Source: Atherix ibis (Eukaryota > Arthropoda > Insecta > Diptera > Athericidae). From it: a DNA stretch of 64,000 bases. Positions within the stretch are counted from its first letter, which is position 1, and each line of letters opens with the position of its first letter. Below are positions 10,831 through 22,811 of this stretch, in pieces. The translations under genes were made by a program, and so were the position numbers. Below the pieces are notes generated by a model, which saw nothing but the letters and a program-made list of their open reading frames with translations, searched no databases and had not been told where the DNA came from. The stretch is taken from contig OY282609.1 of the NCBI GenBank assembly GCA_958298945.1, positions 30,663,212 to 30,727,211 on the forward strand. Reading direction: 5' to 3'.

Positions 10831-12244
10831 ATTGGGGAAAATCATGAGTAAAAATTACTTTAAAAAGTTGGCAACTATTTAAAATACGGAAACAAGAGAA
10901 ACCTTATCAGCTCCGGAAGAAAATCGATGAATTTATGTACTTTGAATATTTGAAAAGCCCAGAAAATCGTTGCCATCATCGTTGGTCGATATCAGTTAAA
11001 TGTTTTGGGGACTAGCACTTTTTTCGATGGATGTTTTTTTTTTATTTTCGTGTCAAAATTTCTGTTTAGGCTTTCTGTGTAGAGAGCAACCCCTTTGTTA
11101 GGATTCCTTTTTCGCACCCTATTCTATAAAATTGTGGACTATCGTTATTATAATGTGTAAGCTCTTCACTTCTAGACAAGCGGAAGTGTGCTTGGCGACC
11201 GATTAATTTGGTAGTTTATGAATCATTAAAGGGGACTCTTTTATGACTCAGTATTTTATAAAATAAGCAATTTATATTGTTAGAAGGAATCAATTGGTTG
11301 ATATCAGGTGATGAGGAAAGTTGTCTTATGAATTTGGCGCCAAGAAATTATGTACTTTATTTGTACATACATGTGAGTCTCATCTTAGGCTGGATGAGAG
11401 TAAACAGTTCAAAAGTTTGGCAAAATTGAACGGTTCGAAACTCTCAAAACGTATGCTGGGATGGGTAGAGCGGAAACAACTCTTCTCCCATTAGAATGAC
11501 GTCATAGACCAAGACGCCAAAAGACTCCGTATACAAAAATGGATGTCTCGACTTTGTATAGTGTTTTTTTAATTTGGTATTTTCCATTTAACTGTAGGAT
11601 TTTATGGCAGAGCAAAAGTTATTATGCGTAGAATTATTTTATTCTACAATACTTTTATTTCGAAGAAAATAAGGATAGGATTAGAAGGCAATTCAAAAGG
11701 TCAATTGTCTTATATTACAAATAAAGATGAATTTTATTATTGCCAAGTTTCTCGATGATAAATCGAATACTATCACAAGTAATTATTAATATTAGTTGTT
11801 AATTTATACTAAATTATATGCTACCACATGAAGCGGTGGTTCACCGAGCTTAATTAGTAGCCAATAACTTAGTTTCAATTAAAATTGTATTAATTGACTG
11901 GATCAATCTGATTAGAGTCTTTCTCAAAACTTTCATGAACTAAACCGAGTCTATTTGAATACAATAATTCAGTCTGTGATCTTTAAAATTTAATGAGACC
12001 GAACTGATATAGGTCGAGTCTTCTTACCTGGACCGTTCGCAGTTGATAAAAGAAGTGGAAATCACAAATTCCTGATGTTTTAGCTTATACTCGTATACTA
12101 ATGAATTAATGGCATCTAAACCGTCTCATCCAAATATTTCACGGACAATTTAAAATATTACCAACTTAAAAACAAAGAATTACAAACCAAATTAAACACA
12201 GATTAATTTATCGAATCACTCGCCATCTATGTGCAAGTAGATTC
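10831..12244. other. Spacer, no gene recognised
   Basis: A+T-rich with no convincing motif. Confidence 0.5.
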
Positions 12245-12880
12245 ATCATTCAGTAAATAACATTATTCAAATGGATGCCACTGCTCGATGTTTACAATTT
12301 TCGCCCATCTTGACCAATAAATCAGACCTTCTTTCACGTTATTGCCGTTTAATTTATCAATTTTTGCTTGTTTATTAACGGATACTAATGACTTCAAATA
12401 ATCCCACAAAAAGAAGTCCAAAGGTCTTAAATCACAACTTCTTGGAGGCCATTGCACATCTGCATTTCTTGAAATTATCGACTCGCCAAACTTTTCTCCG
12501 CAATAAATCGATTGTGCCATGGGCTGTGTGGCACTTAGCGCCATTTTGTTTAAATTGTTAAATCAATATCTTCCAATTCAGCCAACAAAAAGTTCGTTAT
12601 TATTTGAAAAAATTAAGGACCGATAATGCCACCATACCAAACGGTCATTAGCTTCAGCCCAGTAACGGCAATTTTGTTTATTTACCGATCCAGAGAAGAT
12701 GATTTTCTTGGAAATTTGTTTTTTGAAGAAAAAAAACCGATTATTTTGATAAAAAATATTGGATAATTTCCAAGCGTTGTTCAGGCGTGTACCGACAATG
12801 ACAGAAGATTTTGTCGTTTCAAATATGGCCTCACGGTCCATTTGAAAATACATCACTCCTACGAAAATACCTTATATTTT
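12245..12880 (-). mobile_element. DD41D-type Tc1/mariner relative, relic
   Basis: The minus strand gives transposase pieces in order. IIFSG joined directly to SVNKQNCRYW lies at about 12650-12710; the first catalytic Asp and its neighbours, expected after FS, are deleted. QNGAKCHTA lies at about 12515-12550, where the second Asp has become Asn. After a one-base shift comes ISRNADVQWPPRSCD, then LRPLDFFLWDYLKSL, holding the third Asp. The second and third positions are separated by 41 residues, the DD41D spacing reported for rosa-like elements. Stops and frameshifts are present. Terminal repeats were not found, so limits are those of the recognisable coding sequence. Confidence 0.75.
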
Positions 12881-14428
12881 GGCTTGATTCTCTTTAAAGA
12901 AAATCGACTCGTTCATATATCAAAATAAAGTTGCTCACTTCTTCTAATATCTCAGAAATGGGCCACTTAGTACGTTGGGTATTTTTCTAATTCTATATTT
13001 TCTCAAAATCAACCCAAACAAAAATTAAAATAAATACTAATAATTTTTCCCATTTTTAATGTTAGAATGTCCATACTCTCTGAATGTTAGGTTAGGAATA
13101 GTCATGAATTCTGAAAATGGGAAGATTTCTCCAAAAAAAAAAGTAGAGAAACAAACGAATTCTTCTTGATTTCGAATGAGAAGTCAGTCTTACTATTATT
13201 TATTATTATTACTAGTGGAAGATTTAGATTATGGCTTCAAAAAGAGCCAAAATGGTAAAGGCTCCATAAATTGGACGCTGGTATTTCAAAAGCCAAACGA
13301 ATATAAGAATATTGATGATTTTGTGAATAATCGCATTTTATAAAGACAATGTTACTCACTCTAGAGCTTAAATACAAAAAAAACGGGATTAAACCTAAAA
13401 AAAATCTAGTGCTTGTAACGATATTCCAAAAGAAGTAGATTTTCAGGCTTAATACCAAAAGCAGCTATCAGAAGAAAGTCGATACGAAAAGCTATTCTAA
13501 CAACAACAAGTATACAAAAATGCATTCTTTCTCCCATTTGCAAAAAGCAACTTGACTCGATCTCTGAGATGGTAGTAAGTTCGTGTCATTGGAGGATGCC
13601 CACAAATAGCACGTATACAAACAAACACTTGGATTGCTTCGAGATCCAATGTGCAGAAATGTTCTTTTGTAGATTCATTAGTATTCAGCACTGGGGAATG
13701 GTTCATGTACAGTTTCAGCATTATTTCTGGTTTTCAGTGTGCATTCCAAACTAATCGATTAAAAGTCATGAATTCGTATTGCAACTATTTCGAACAGTAA
13801 TTTCTTCATTACAAAATGTCTGTTCTGCATTCATTTTTACCTGTTATAGAAAACTACTTACCTTTTTCGGTTTTTGGTTGATAAAACATATCAGAACAAA
13901 AACTCATAAACGATATTTAAAGTTTCTAACGTTGAAAATACAGTGGTGGCTAAAAATTTAGTTTTTTTTCGAAAAATAATTTACCATGGATATTTGGTTA
14001 AATGTGATTTTTTGGAAAACTTCGATTTTCAAATCGAAATATTTACTTAAAGGTGGGATAAAAATGTGCTGTTAGCTCTAAATTATTGGGTTCGTAGGGC
14101 AGATATTGTGGTTTTTTTTAATAGATGTCGTTAAGAGCTAGCAATTTTCTATTTCAGTTCAATCATGTTACTGTTTGATAGTCGATATTTCAAGCCTTCT
14201 GTCGAAATGGCAAACAAAAATGAGCCTGCGGAAAAATAACGGAAATCACCAAGCAATCAGAGTAGCCAACATCTTACTGGACGTAACGTTGTTCTATTCT
14301 CCCTCACTTTTCGAGGACAAGTCCGCATACGGATGAGCATGATATTGCAGGGGTTACATTTGTGGTAATCAAAAAGAAGGTAGGCTCCATCTTGAAAAGA
14401 GCAGTGCTGTCATTCAGTACGACAAAAA
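12881..14428. other. Spacer, no gene recognised
   Basis: Short frames only, none with recognisable motifs. Confidence 0.5.
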
Positions 14429-14430
14429 TA

Positions 14431-15248
14431 CGAGGTCTGCTCAAAAAGTATCGCGAATTTTGAATTTCCGCGGGCTACGTATATTCGATTTTCGATTTTT
14501 TCGATATGTTGGTACTCATGACTCTCATTATGTTGGTACTCATGACTCTCACTTATGCCGAGAAGTTCGACCATTCGATCTGTTGGACTCTTTCCGCGAC
14601 GACCCAAATTTGCTCCAGAGGGTCATAACTGGTGACGAATCATGGGTTTATGGTTAAGACGTGGAAACCAAAGCTCAATCATCCCAATGGAAGCTGCCGC
14701 ACGAACAAAACGCGCCAAGTTCGGTCGAATGTGAAGGTTTTGCTTACAGTTATCTTCGATTGCAGGGGCGTGGTGCATCATGAGTTCTTGCTACAGGGTA
14801 GAACGGTCAATAAGGAATATTACTTGTAAGTTATGCGCAAGTTGCGCGAAGCAATCCGCCAGAAACACCCGGATTTGTGGAAGAACAAAAATTGGCTTTT
14901 GCTCCATGATAACGCCCCTGCTCACGCATCATTGTTTGTGCGCGAATTTTTGGCCAAAAACAACACACTAATAATGTAGCAGCCACCGTATTCCCCAGAT
15001 CTGGACCCTTGTGACTTTTTCTTGTTCCCGAAACAGATTCTTTGATCCATTTTTTGGAATGGGCAAAAATCGAAGACGAGCCAAAACACGTGCAAGCAAA
15101 GCAGGTGTCAAAAATTAAGTGAACATTCAAAATCGCCGAACTTGTCGACATAAGTGAGAGATATGAGTACCAACATAACGCCTCAAAAAATCGAATATAC
15201 GTAACCCGCGTAAATTCAAAATTCGCGATACTTTTTGAACAGACCTCG
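14431..15248 (+). mobile_element. mariner family 'GAGGTCTG' copy 1, rearranged with two 5' ends
   Basis: TA-flanked (14429-14430, 15249-15250) with termini cgaggtctgctcaaaaagta. The left end is the family's normal 5' end. The last 210-220 bp (about 15030-15248) are an inverted copy of that same 5' end, including the stretch encoding the first residues (the complement of atggatcaaagaatctg). The normal 3' end seen in the copies at 22812 and 24918 is absent. The N-terminal coding third is deleted (junction near 14570). Near 14505-14545 a 21-bp phrase (atgttggtactcatgactctc) is tandemly doubled. Confidence 0.88.
14573..15030 (+). pseudogene. mariner transposase fragment (catalytic domain)
   Basis: The translation runs LLDSFRDDPN, ITGDESWVYG (first Asp), GRTVNKEYYL, LHDNAPAHAS (second Asp) and PDLDPCDFFLFPK (third Asp), so all three catalytic Asp codons survive with D34D spacing. 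The frame is broken by a stop in GYDV (GGT TAA), a stop in the YYL-QV region and a TAG before QPPYS. It lacks the DNA-binding domain and the C-terminus. Confidence 0.85.
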
Positions 15249-15269
15249 TAAGTTGGAATTTTCGAATTA

Positions 15270-15340
15270 CAGGATGTTTGCAAATATTACTTACACAGAA
15301 TATTACAAACAGGATGTTTGCAAATATTACTTACACAGAA
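15270..15340. repeat. 40-bp tandem duplication
   Basis: A 31-bp block (starting caggatgtttgcaaatatta) occurs at 15270-15300 and again, identical, at 15310-15340, just outside the mariner end. Confidence 0.85.
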
Positions 15341-16726
15341 ACCTACTCTTTTATTGATGACAACAAATATTTCAGATCATTTCTGATTCCTTTTCTCCTA
15401 TTTAGAAGCATTTTTGCTTCGAAAAAATAATAGTACAGAATCTCAACCTTATTTTACCTGGTAATCAATATAATAACTCTTTTTTTCGAAATGATAGGCA
15501 TTAAGGCTAGGCTCAAAAAAGGACTTTAAATCCTGCATGAAAAATCATCAGCAAAATTTTTGTTGCTTTGAAAAATTATACTTCCTTATCCCTCCTTCCA
15601 CTGTAAAAACAAATTATTGATATCCAAAAGCGAAGGTCAATCAATAAAAGAACCCTCGCCGGTTTGTTAGTATTGATTTTAAAACACTTAATTTTTAATA
15701 TTAATCACGATATATAATACATATAAACGACAGTTTTGTGGTCAATATTTTTGTTAACCAAAAATAAATATTCAAATTTGGTCAACTAAATACGACCTAA
15801 CCCAAAAAAAATCAATTTTCCTTGCGTGTCATAAAGAGAATATTTGGGGAAAGTAGGTGGAGGGAGGGCATTAGGGAAGGAAATGTGGGCTATAAATAAT
15901 ATAAAAATGAATACGATCAATTATGATTTTAATTATAACATGAACGTGGCTGCTGATGAACGTTCGATTGATACATTTTTAGTCAGTTGAATGGAAAATT
16001 ATAAAAAGGATTTTCGAAAATCGATTACACTTAAATAAGAAAATAATGGCAATAATATAAAGAAAGAATAATAATAGTAATAATGTATTTGGGAGAATGG
16101 ACACTAGCCTACCATCATTAAATTATACGAAAATATCCGTTAATATTTATGGAATTATAATATTGATAACCGGCATGGAACAATTTGGTATAAATTTCAT
16201 GGCTGCTTGAAGAGGTCATACTCTAAATGGTAAATAAAACTCGAGTAAAATTAGTGCAATTTGAAATGAACTCGTATAATAAGTGGAATTATATTAATTC
16301 CTAATGATCGTAAGTGGTTTTTGTTAATAGTTTTAGTTCGTATTTAATGATCTAAAATACTATGCCTTTAATTGGTAATTAAGGAAGCTGACTGTTCGTC
16401 TATTTTATGAACAAAATGGTATAAATTTCATCCGTTCATATTGTAAATATTGTTGAGAAAACATTGTAAAAATGCGAAGATTTACTGTGGAGTTTTTTTT
16501 TTGTTAAATTTCTGATATGCTCAACAAAAATTTGAATGTGATTTTTTTTTAAAGAGTAAACATTTCTATTGTTTGTTGAAAAAAATCTTATTTGGTGGAG
16601 TAACCAACACTTAATAAGAAATTTAGTGATTATATTACGTTGAATACTCAAAAATGGGAACATAAATTTGGGGAGTATTTCCAAAACTTGAGCAAACCAT
16701 TTATATAAAATTGAGTTTAAATTAAA
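15341..16726. other. A+T-rich spacer
   Basis: No coding or repeat signal was recognised. Confidence 0.5.
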
Positions 16727-19015
16727 ACAACCTCGAGGAAAGATTCTTCAAGAAGCTCTATCCCATACATCATATCAAATAACTTCCTCTCCAAATCCAA
16801 CATACTGGCCAACATCTATTTCAAAAAGACCTGATATACTGGATTACTTCATTAGCACTCCTTCAATTACCATGAATTCTAGTATTGAAACTCTGTCCGA
16901 TTAAAACTCTGATCATAGTCCTGTTCTCCTTACCCTTATTTCTAAGCCAATCTTAAAGACTCTTCATCCTAGGCTGATAAATGGCAAAATAGACTGGAAC
17001 AGATTTAGAAACAAATTAGACCAACAGATTGACTTAAACCGAACGTTAAAAACAGCAAATGACATTAATGATGTGCAGTCACAACCGATTACATCTCGTA
17101 CAATACGACACAACAGCAAAAACAAAATTTACCAACTAAAATACGAACTTTAATTAACGAAAGAAAAATAATAAGAATGCAATGGCAACGCGTACGAATG
17201 CCTACCTACAAACAGGAACTTAACCGACTTCAACGTGAACTAAAAATGGAAATTAGTAAGCACTATAATGAACGGCATGAAATTTATACAAAATCGCTTA
17301 GTGACAATCTTTATGGGAAGCCACTAGACGAATACTCTCGTACAAAAGAACATCACACCCACTGAAACAAAATGACGGTAACTGGGCAAAAACAGACAAA
17401 GAAAAAGCTGAAGTATTTGCTAAACATTTGGTAAATACTTTTGCTCCACATGATGATATAGAAGACAAATCGCATACTAACAAAATCACCGAAGAACTAA
17501 TGTTCCCACTCCCCATGAGTCTTCCTCCCAAAAATTTTAAGCCTTCGGAAATTAAATCTACAATTCTGCACCTTCCCAATAAAAAAGCTCCTGGTTATGA
17601 TCTAATAACAGCTCCTATTCTGAAGTAAATTTCCTGAAAAGCTTTAGTTCTAATCACATATATTTTTAATAGTATCCTGCGTATAACCTATTTTCCCTTA
17701 CTCTGGAAATATTCTGTCATTGAAATGATTCCTAAACCAAATAAACCCATTAATTCTCCTTCCTCCTATAGACCTATCAGCCTCTTACCAATTCTTGGTA
17801 ACATATTCGAGAAACTCCTATTAAAACGACTCTACCCTGTCTTAGTTAACGAAAAAATTATTCCTGATCACCAATTTGGCTTCCGATCTAAACACTCCAC
17901 TATCCAGCAATGCCATCGCATTGTTGACCATATTGCATCCTCTCTTGAGAGGAAAGAGTATTGCCCAGGAGTATTTCTAGATATCTCCCAAGCCTTTGAT
18001 CGTGTATGGCATCCTGGACTCCTTTAGAAACTCAAGAGCTTTCTTCCTTTAACATACTACCTTATCATAAATTCATATCTATCCCAACGATATTTCCAAG
18101 CTGCAATTAACTCAGAATCCTCGGAAATATATCCTATTCTAGCCGGAGTCCCACAACGCAGTATCCTTGGTCCCATCTTATATAATATTTATACCCATGA
18201 CATCCCAGCTGATCCTAATACTATCATTGCTTCTTATGCAGACAATACGGCCATGCTAGGTGCCCACACAAATCCTGACATAGCTTCAAACAATTTACCA
18301 TACAATCCCATATCCAGAACCTTCAATCCTGTTTTAAGAGATGGAGAGTGAAGGTAAATGAACAGAAGAATGCTCACATTACTTTCACACTTTCTCAAGG
18401 TAAACCTACCCCTTTATACTTTAATAGCAACATGATACCGCAATATGATAAAGTGCGTTATTTGGGGCTTTATCTGGACAAGAGACTAACATGGAACCCA
18501 TATACTAGATTAAAAAGAGCTGAAGCTAACAGACGTTACCTATAACTTCTTAGACTACTGGACAAACGCTCGAAACTAACAATTAAAAGTAAACTTCTAA
18601 TCTACAATACAATTATAAAACCAATTTGGACAAATGGAATTGAACTTTGGGGTTCAACGAAACGTTCCAATTCCTATCGCGTTGATGCCTCCTTTTATGT
18701 TCGTAACACCGCAATACATCTTGACCTAAATGTTCCCTTTGTTCATGACCTTTGCATTTCCCGATATCAAAAATTTCACTCCCGTTTACCGTATCGTCAT
18801 AATCCACTTGTGAGAGAATTTTCTTGTACAGCCCTCCCCGGAAACACTCATCGGAGACTTAAAAGACAATGGCCTAGAGATTTTCTAGAGGAATCTTACT
18901 TCCGTTAGTTGGAGAAACGCCGATGGGTTTTTTACTCCCACTTCATGATGCACAATATTGTTAATTAAAATGTTATGTAAATATGCTTGTTACAATAAAA
19001 TTGTAGTTTCAGATA
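16727..19015 (+). mobile_element. Jockey-clade LINE, copy B (5'-truncated)
   Basis: It starts inside the apurinic-type endonuclease domain: the PTYWPTS block is near 16800 and the conserved SDHSPV motif near 16910-16925. Linker, reverse transcriptase and thumb follow, and a 3' tail contains tatgcttgttac (18982-18993) with A-rich sequence after 19014. Copies A, B and C lie in the same orientation. Many stops and frameshifts are present. Confidence 0.9.
17428..18545 (+). pseudogene. Jockey-like reverse transcriptase pseudogene (copy B)
   Basis: The best-preserved part of the polymerase that would copy LINE RNA into DNA at a nicked target. In order: NKKAPGYDLIT (17580-17612), MIPKPNKP and YRPISLLP (17725-17785), FGFRSKHSTIQQCHR (17875-17920), and the first active-site block VFLDISQAFDRVWHP (17970-18015), followed by a stop. 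Near 18140 is GVPQRSILGPILYNIYTHDIP. The catalytic YADD box at 18235-18246 reads YADN, so one metal-binding Asp is lost. KVNEQKNAHITF (18348 on) and the LGLYLDKRLTWN thumb follow. Each block is interrupted by stops or shifts. Confidence 0.88.
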
Positions 19016-19079
19016 AAAAAAAAATTAAAAAAAAAAATTAAAACAAAGGAGTGAATATATAGGCAAGGATTGTAGAGGC

Positions 19080-19509
19080 TTTGCTAATTACGAAGTGAGT
19101 GACCATTTTATCAAAAATTGAGAGAACACTTTATCAATATTTTAGTGAACACCTAATTAGAAATTGACAAAATACTATCAAATATTAAGTGAACTCTCCA
19201 CTAGACTGAATACTTTCTTAAAAATTTAATAAACACAACCAAAAATTGAGTGATCACTTTATTGTTAAAATTGAGTAAATACTGCGAAAAATTAATAAAG
19301 GCTTTATTAAAACTCTTTTTAAAACATTTAATGAAAAGTTTATTAGAAATTAAGTGAAAACGTATTCAGACATGAAGACTTTATGATATTGAGAACTTGA
19401 GAGAGAACAGTACCGAAAATGAGTGAAAACTTTATGAAAAATTAAATGAATAATTTACGAGCATGAGGGAATACTATGAGAAATTGAGTAAATACTAAGG
19501 GGATTATTA
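19080..19509. repeat. Minisatellite, left part (unit about 30-35 bp)
   Basis: Diverged copies of a phrase like aaaattgagtgaacacttta follow each other, with variants 'gtgaacacctaattag' and 'gagtaaatactgcg'. The same repeat resumes at 20779 beyond the mariner, so the array was interrupted by the insertion. Confidence 0.7.
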
Positions 19510-19511
19510 TA

Positions 19512-19534
19512 CGAGGCTCGTTCAATAAGTCCTT
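19512..19534 (+). repeat. Left terminal inverted repeat of the mariner
   Basis: The cgaggctcgttcaataagtc end pairs with 20754-20776. The sequence just inside (ttggaaaatccgagaaatt) does not continue the match. Confidence 0.85.
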
Positions 19535-19682
19535 GGAAAATCCGAGAAATTGCGCTCGTAGTGTCGGTTTTTTTTGCAAGTAGCATTATCGACAGGAAAG
19601 CTGTCAAAATTTCAGCTCGATCCATAGTGTAGGTCAATTTCTATCGTCGATTAAAGTTAACGACATTTATTTGTGCATAACA

Positions 19683-20732
19683 ATGGAAAAAAGCGAGTTG
19701 AGGGCTGTCATCAAACATCTCCATTTGAAAGGCTTAAGCCAGAAAGAAATCAAAGCCGAGTTGGATGCAGTTCATGGCACATCTGCATCTGTGTTTGCGA
19801 CGGTTTACAATTGGGTGAATGAATTTAAACGTGGCCGTTCATCCACAAAAGATGAACATCGTTCAGGACGCCCAGTTGAGGTGCCTACTGCTGAAATCAT
19901 CGACAAAATCCACGATCTGATTTTGAACGATCGGCGAATTAAAGTGCGCGAATTAGTTGAGGTCACGGGCATATCACAAGGTACAGTCGCTTCAATTTTG
20001 CATGAAAAATTGTCTGTGAAAAAAATTTCGGCAAGATGGGTGCTGCGTTTGCTCTCAGAGGAGAATAAGCGCAATCGTGCAGTGGACTCTGAGGCTATGT
20101 TGGCACTATTTCATCGCAATCCTGCTGAATTCCTTCGTCGATATGTCACTGTGGACGAAACCTGGATACACTACTACACTCCAGAAACGAAGAGACAGTC
20201 ATCACAGTGGATTTTCAAGGGTGAACGGGCTCCGAAGAAGGCAAAAACTGTGCCATCGGCCGGCAAGGTGATGGCCACGGTCTTTTGGGATTCGCAGGGC
20301 ATCATTTTTATCGACTACTTGGAAAAAGGAAAAACAATAACAGGAGCGTATTACGCATCGTTATTACAACGGTTGAGTGAGGAAATTAAAGAGAAATGCC
20401 CCCATCTGAAGAAGAAAAAAATCCTCTTGCATCAGGACAATGCGCGTGTGCACACCTGCGCTGTTTCCATGGCCAAAATTGTGGAATTGAGAATGGAATT
20501 GTTGCAGCATCCCGATTATTCACCAGATTTGGCCCCGAGTGACTATTTTCTTTTCCCCAATCTGAAGAAATGGCTTGGCGGACGACCGTTGACTTCCAAC
20601 GAGGACGTCATTGCTCAAACGGATGAGTATTTTGCAGAACTTCCGAAATCCTATTTTTTGGACGGGATAAAAATTTTGGAAAAACGGTTGGAAAAGTGTA
20701 TAGAGCTAAAAGGAGATTATGTTAAAAAATAA
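19683..20732 (+). CDS. mariner transposase, irritans-like, full length
   Basis: A 349-residue transposase, the usual mariner length, acting in the nucleus by cut and paste at TA. The ATG at 19683 (MEKSELRAV) is chosen because it matches the family N-terminus; the frame also runs four codons upstream without an ATG. The N-terminal helix-turn-helix region (about residues 1-110) includes YNWVNEFKRG and a SGRP linker. The catalytic Asp residues are D158 (VTVDETW), D252 (LLHQDNARVH) and D287 (LAPSDYF), with exactly 34 residues between the last two. The C-terminus CIELKGDYVKK is complete. One possible defect is WVLRLL where relatives have WVPRLL at the linker before the catalytic domain. No stop or frameshift is present, so activity is possible but unproven. 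Confidence 0.95.
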   Translation: MEKSELRAVIKHLHLKGLSQKEIKAELDAVHGTSASVFATVYNWVNEFKRGRSSTKDEHRSGRPVEVPTAEIIDKIHDLILNDRRIKVRELVEVTGISQGTVASILHEKLSVKKISARWVLRLLSEENKRNRAVDSEAMLALFHRNPAEFLRRYVTVDETWIHYYTPETKRQSSQWIFKGERAPKKAKTVPSAGKVMATVFWDSQGIIFIDYLEKGKTITGAYYASLLQRLSEEIKEKCPHLKKKKILLHQDNARVHTCAVSMAKIVELRMELLQHPDYSPDLAPSDYFLFPNLKKWLGGRPLTSNEDVIAQTDEYFAELPKSYFLDGIKILEKRLEKCIELKGDYVKK

Positions 20733-20753
20733 AAAAATTTTTTTTTTTTTTCT

Positions 20754-20776
20754 AAGGACTTATTGAACGACCCTCG
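20754..20776 (-). repeat. Right terminal inverted repeat of the mariner
   Basis: aaggacttattgaacgaccc then tcg, complementary to the left end with one mismatch. It follows the stop codon and a run of T. Confidence 0.85.
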
Positions 20777-20778
20777 TA

Positions 20779-21140
20779 ATATGACTAAACATCTTAACAA
20801 ATTTTGAGCAAACAATTAATCAAAAATATTAGTGAAAATTTTCGGGAAGTAAGTAAATAATTTACGAAAAATTAAGTAAATACTTTAGCAAAAATTAAGC
20901 GAACATTTTGCTAGTAATTAACACAAGAGCAAACATTTCCAGAAGATTTGATCGAGAATTGTTGAAATTGAGTGAATACGTACAAAATTTCAATGAACAC
21001 TCTATCATAATTTGAGTGAACACTTTACCAAAAATTGTACGAGTAGATAATAAGTTGAGTGAATACTTTTTCAGGAATTCAATAAAAACTCCCAAGTTTA
21101 TGAATAATTGTTTGTGGAACATTTTGAGTGAAATCTTTTC
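20779..21140. repeat. Minisatellite, right part
   Basis: The same degenerate unit as at 19080-19509 (for example 'aaaaattaagtaaatacttt', 'gagtgaacactttaccaaaa'). It fades out after about 21140. Confidence 0.7.
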
Positions 21141-22299
21141 TAAATAGTAAACAACAATATTTTCCGTTTTGTTTTTTCGAATAGTTTTTTTTTATCTTAT
21201 CTCAATTGATATTTTTTCATTAAATATTACCATGTCTCGGTTCAGTTGAAATTTTTATGAATTTTTTATTATGTAAATTAATTTCAGCTCTCATCTGAAT
21301 ATACGAGTACTATACTATTCACCATCGAATATACAATAAATTGAAATTCAATATTGAAAAGTTTTCAAACCAAACAAATTTTTTTTGTTAATAAAAAAAC
21401 TACTCCGATTCCATTTGCATAAAACTCCAAAAATAAAAATATTTTTCCATATTTCTGCTGAATAAAATATTGTATTTTATATTCAATGTTATCTTGTCAC
21501 TGTCGTAAAAGTTAAATTGATAGAAAAACAACCGAATCTGATTGATTTCTACATGTCAACTTTCATAGTCTGACAATACTTTTACATTTCGGTTGAGGAC
21601 ACCAATTTACATAAAGCATACTAATATGAGAACAGTCAGTTTTATGTTGTTATAATTTGAAATATTTTCATATTATTTTATCTGGTTTGGGAGGAAATAT
21701 TGTGGAGAACATATGCTTGAATGTTGGTAGTAAAGTTTTTTTGTTTTTATTGTAACATTTGTTCTGGGAAAACTATAAAAATATTTCCCAAGAACTCTAT
21801 GCACATTATTATAGTATACTGATAAGATTTACTAAAAATTCATATAAAAAATAAAAGAAAAACCAATTCTGGCCATATTGCAGTTAAAAAAATAATTTCT
21901 CGAAATAATTGGCTGGAACGTCGACACATCCGCCAGATTTAGCTAAACTTTTGGAAAAAAAAAAATATCATCTGAATCCATGAACTCCAGGCTTTGCATT
22001 GCGGTCTTAAAGTTTAATAATTCCAGAATGTTTTTAGCGCCTTTTCTGTAACACAATTCATGCATCAAATGACGGTCGTTCTTAAATTCCAGACAGGATC
22101 TTACTCATCCATACGCATTAAGTCTTCAGTCCTGCGAGGGCTATTCAGTTAAGTTTCCAAATTGCTTTTCATAATTACAGTTCGAAACTTCCTTTCATTC
22201 ATCAAATTTATTTAAGATTTTGTGTTTTAAATATGCTTCAATAAAAAACCAAATTTATTGTTTTCTAAAAAAATCTATCAAATTTTTCTTTATAAATAG
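21141..22299. other. A+T-rich spacer
   Basis: Nothing recognised. Confidence 0.5.
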
Positions 22300-22800
22300 C
22301 CCAGTCGATTGTATGTAATATCCCAAAGTCACGAGTCAGAGTCACTTAACAGCCCCAAGACCATGAGGCTATTTGGCATTGCCAGCTACCCTAATGAAAC
22401 TGATCGACAGATTAGATGCATATTATTTTCTTTCACAAAATTAAAGAGAGGACTTGGGAAACGAGTTGTTGGATCTAGCAACACCGCAATAGAATGAATC
22501 CTATTCAAAAAGAAATTCTGAGTTAAGCAGCATTCATTTAAGGTATGGGGAATGGTATGTAGGATCCTTAAGACACAAGGTGGAGGTCATTTTACATCGC
22601 CACGACAGTAACGCCATTTGCGATTGTTTAATTTCGTGTGGGTGGGCATTACCATTTTTCTAAAGGAAGCTAGTAGGCAAGATCAGTTTACAGTTTGTTA
22701 AATTTCATGAAGCATGTCAGGTTAAAAAGGGGCTTTTAAAAAGAAATTGTTGCATCTAGGACCTCCCTAATCGCAGAGAAATTCCGAGTTTGCTGACATT
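22300..22800 (-). mobile_element. Fragment of the same LINE tail as 4980-5220
   Basis: 22330-22560 matches 4990-5210 with many changes. Shared phrases on the plus strand include 'catgaggc(c/t)atttggc', 'cctattcaaaaagaaat(g/t)ctgagtt' and 'tatggggaatgg'. On the minus strand it reads as a decayed LINE C-terminal tail. 22650-22800 looks like a further, more diverged piece ('aaaaagaaattgttgcatct', 'gagaaattccgagtttgctg'). Confidence 0.6.
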
Positions 22801-22811
22801 CGCTTAATATA

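Larger units (their letters stand above)
19512..20776 (+). mobile_element. irritans-like mariner, apparently intact
   Basis: A 1,265-bp element flanked by TA (19510-19511, 20777-20778). The terminal inverted repeats are cgaggctcgttcaataagtc... on the left and ...aaggacttattgaacgaccctcg on the right, with one difference in the first 23 positions. A single complete transposase frame lies inside, preceded by a leader of about 170 bp. It sits in a minisatellite. A related, decayed element lies at 674-1765. Confidence 0.95.

Noticed and set aside
12263..12544. Intact 93-residue protein beginning at 12544
   Set aside because: The first part is an out-of-frame reading of QNGAKCHTA; only the rest belongs to the DD41D-type transposase, so it is a relic and not a gene.
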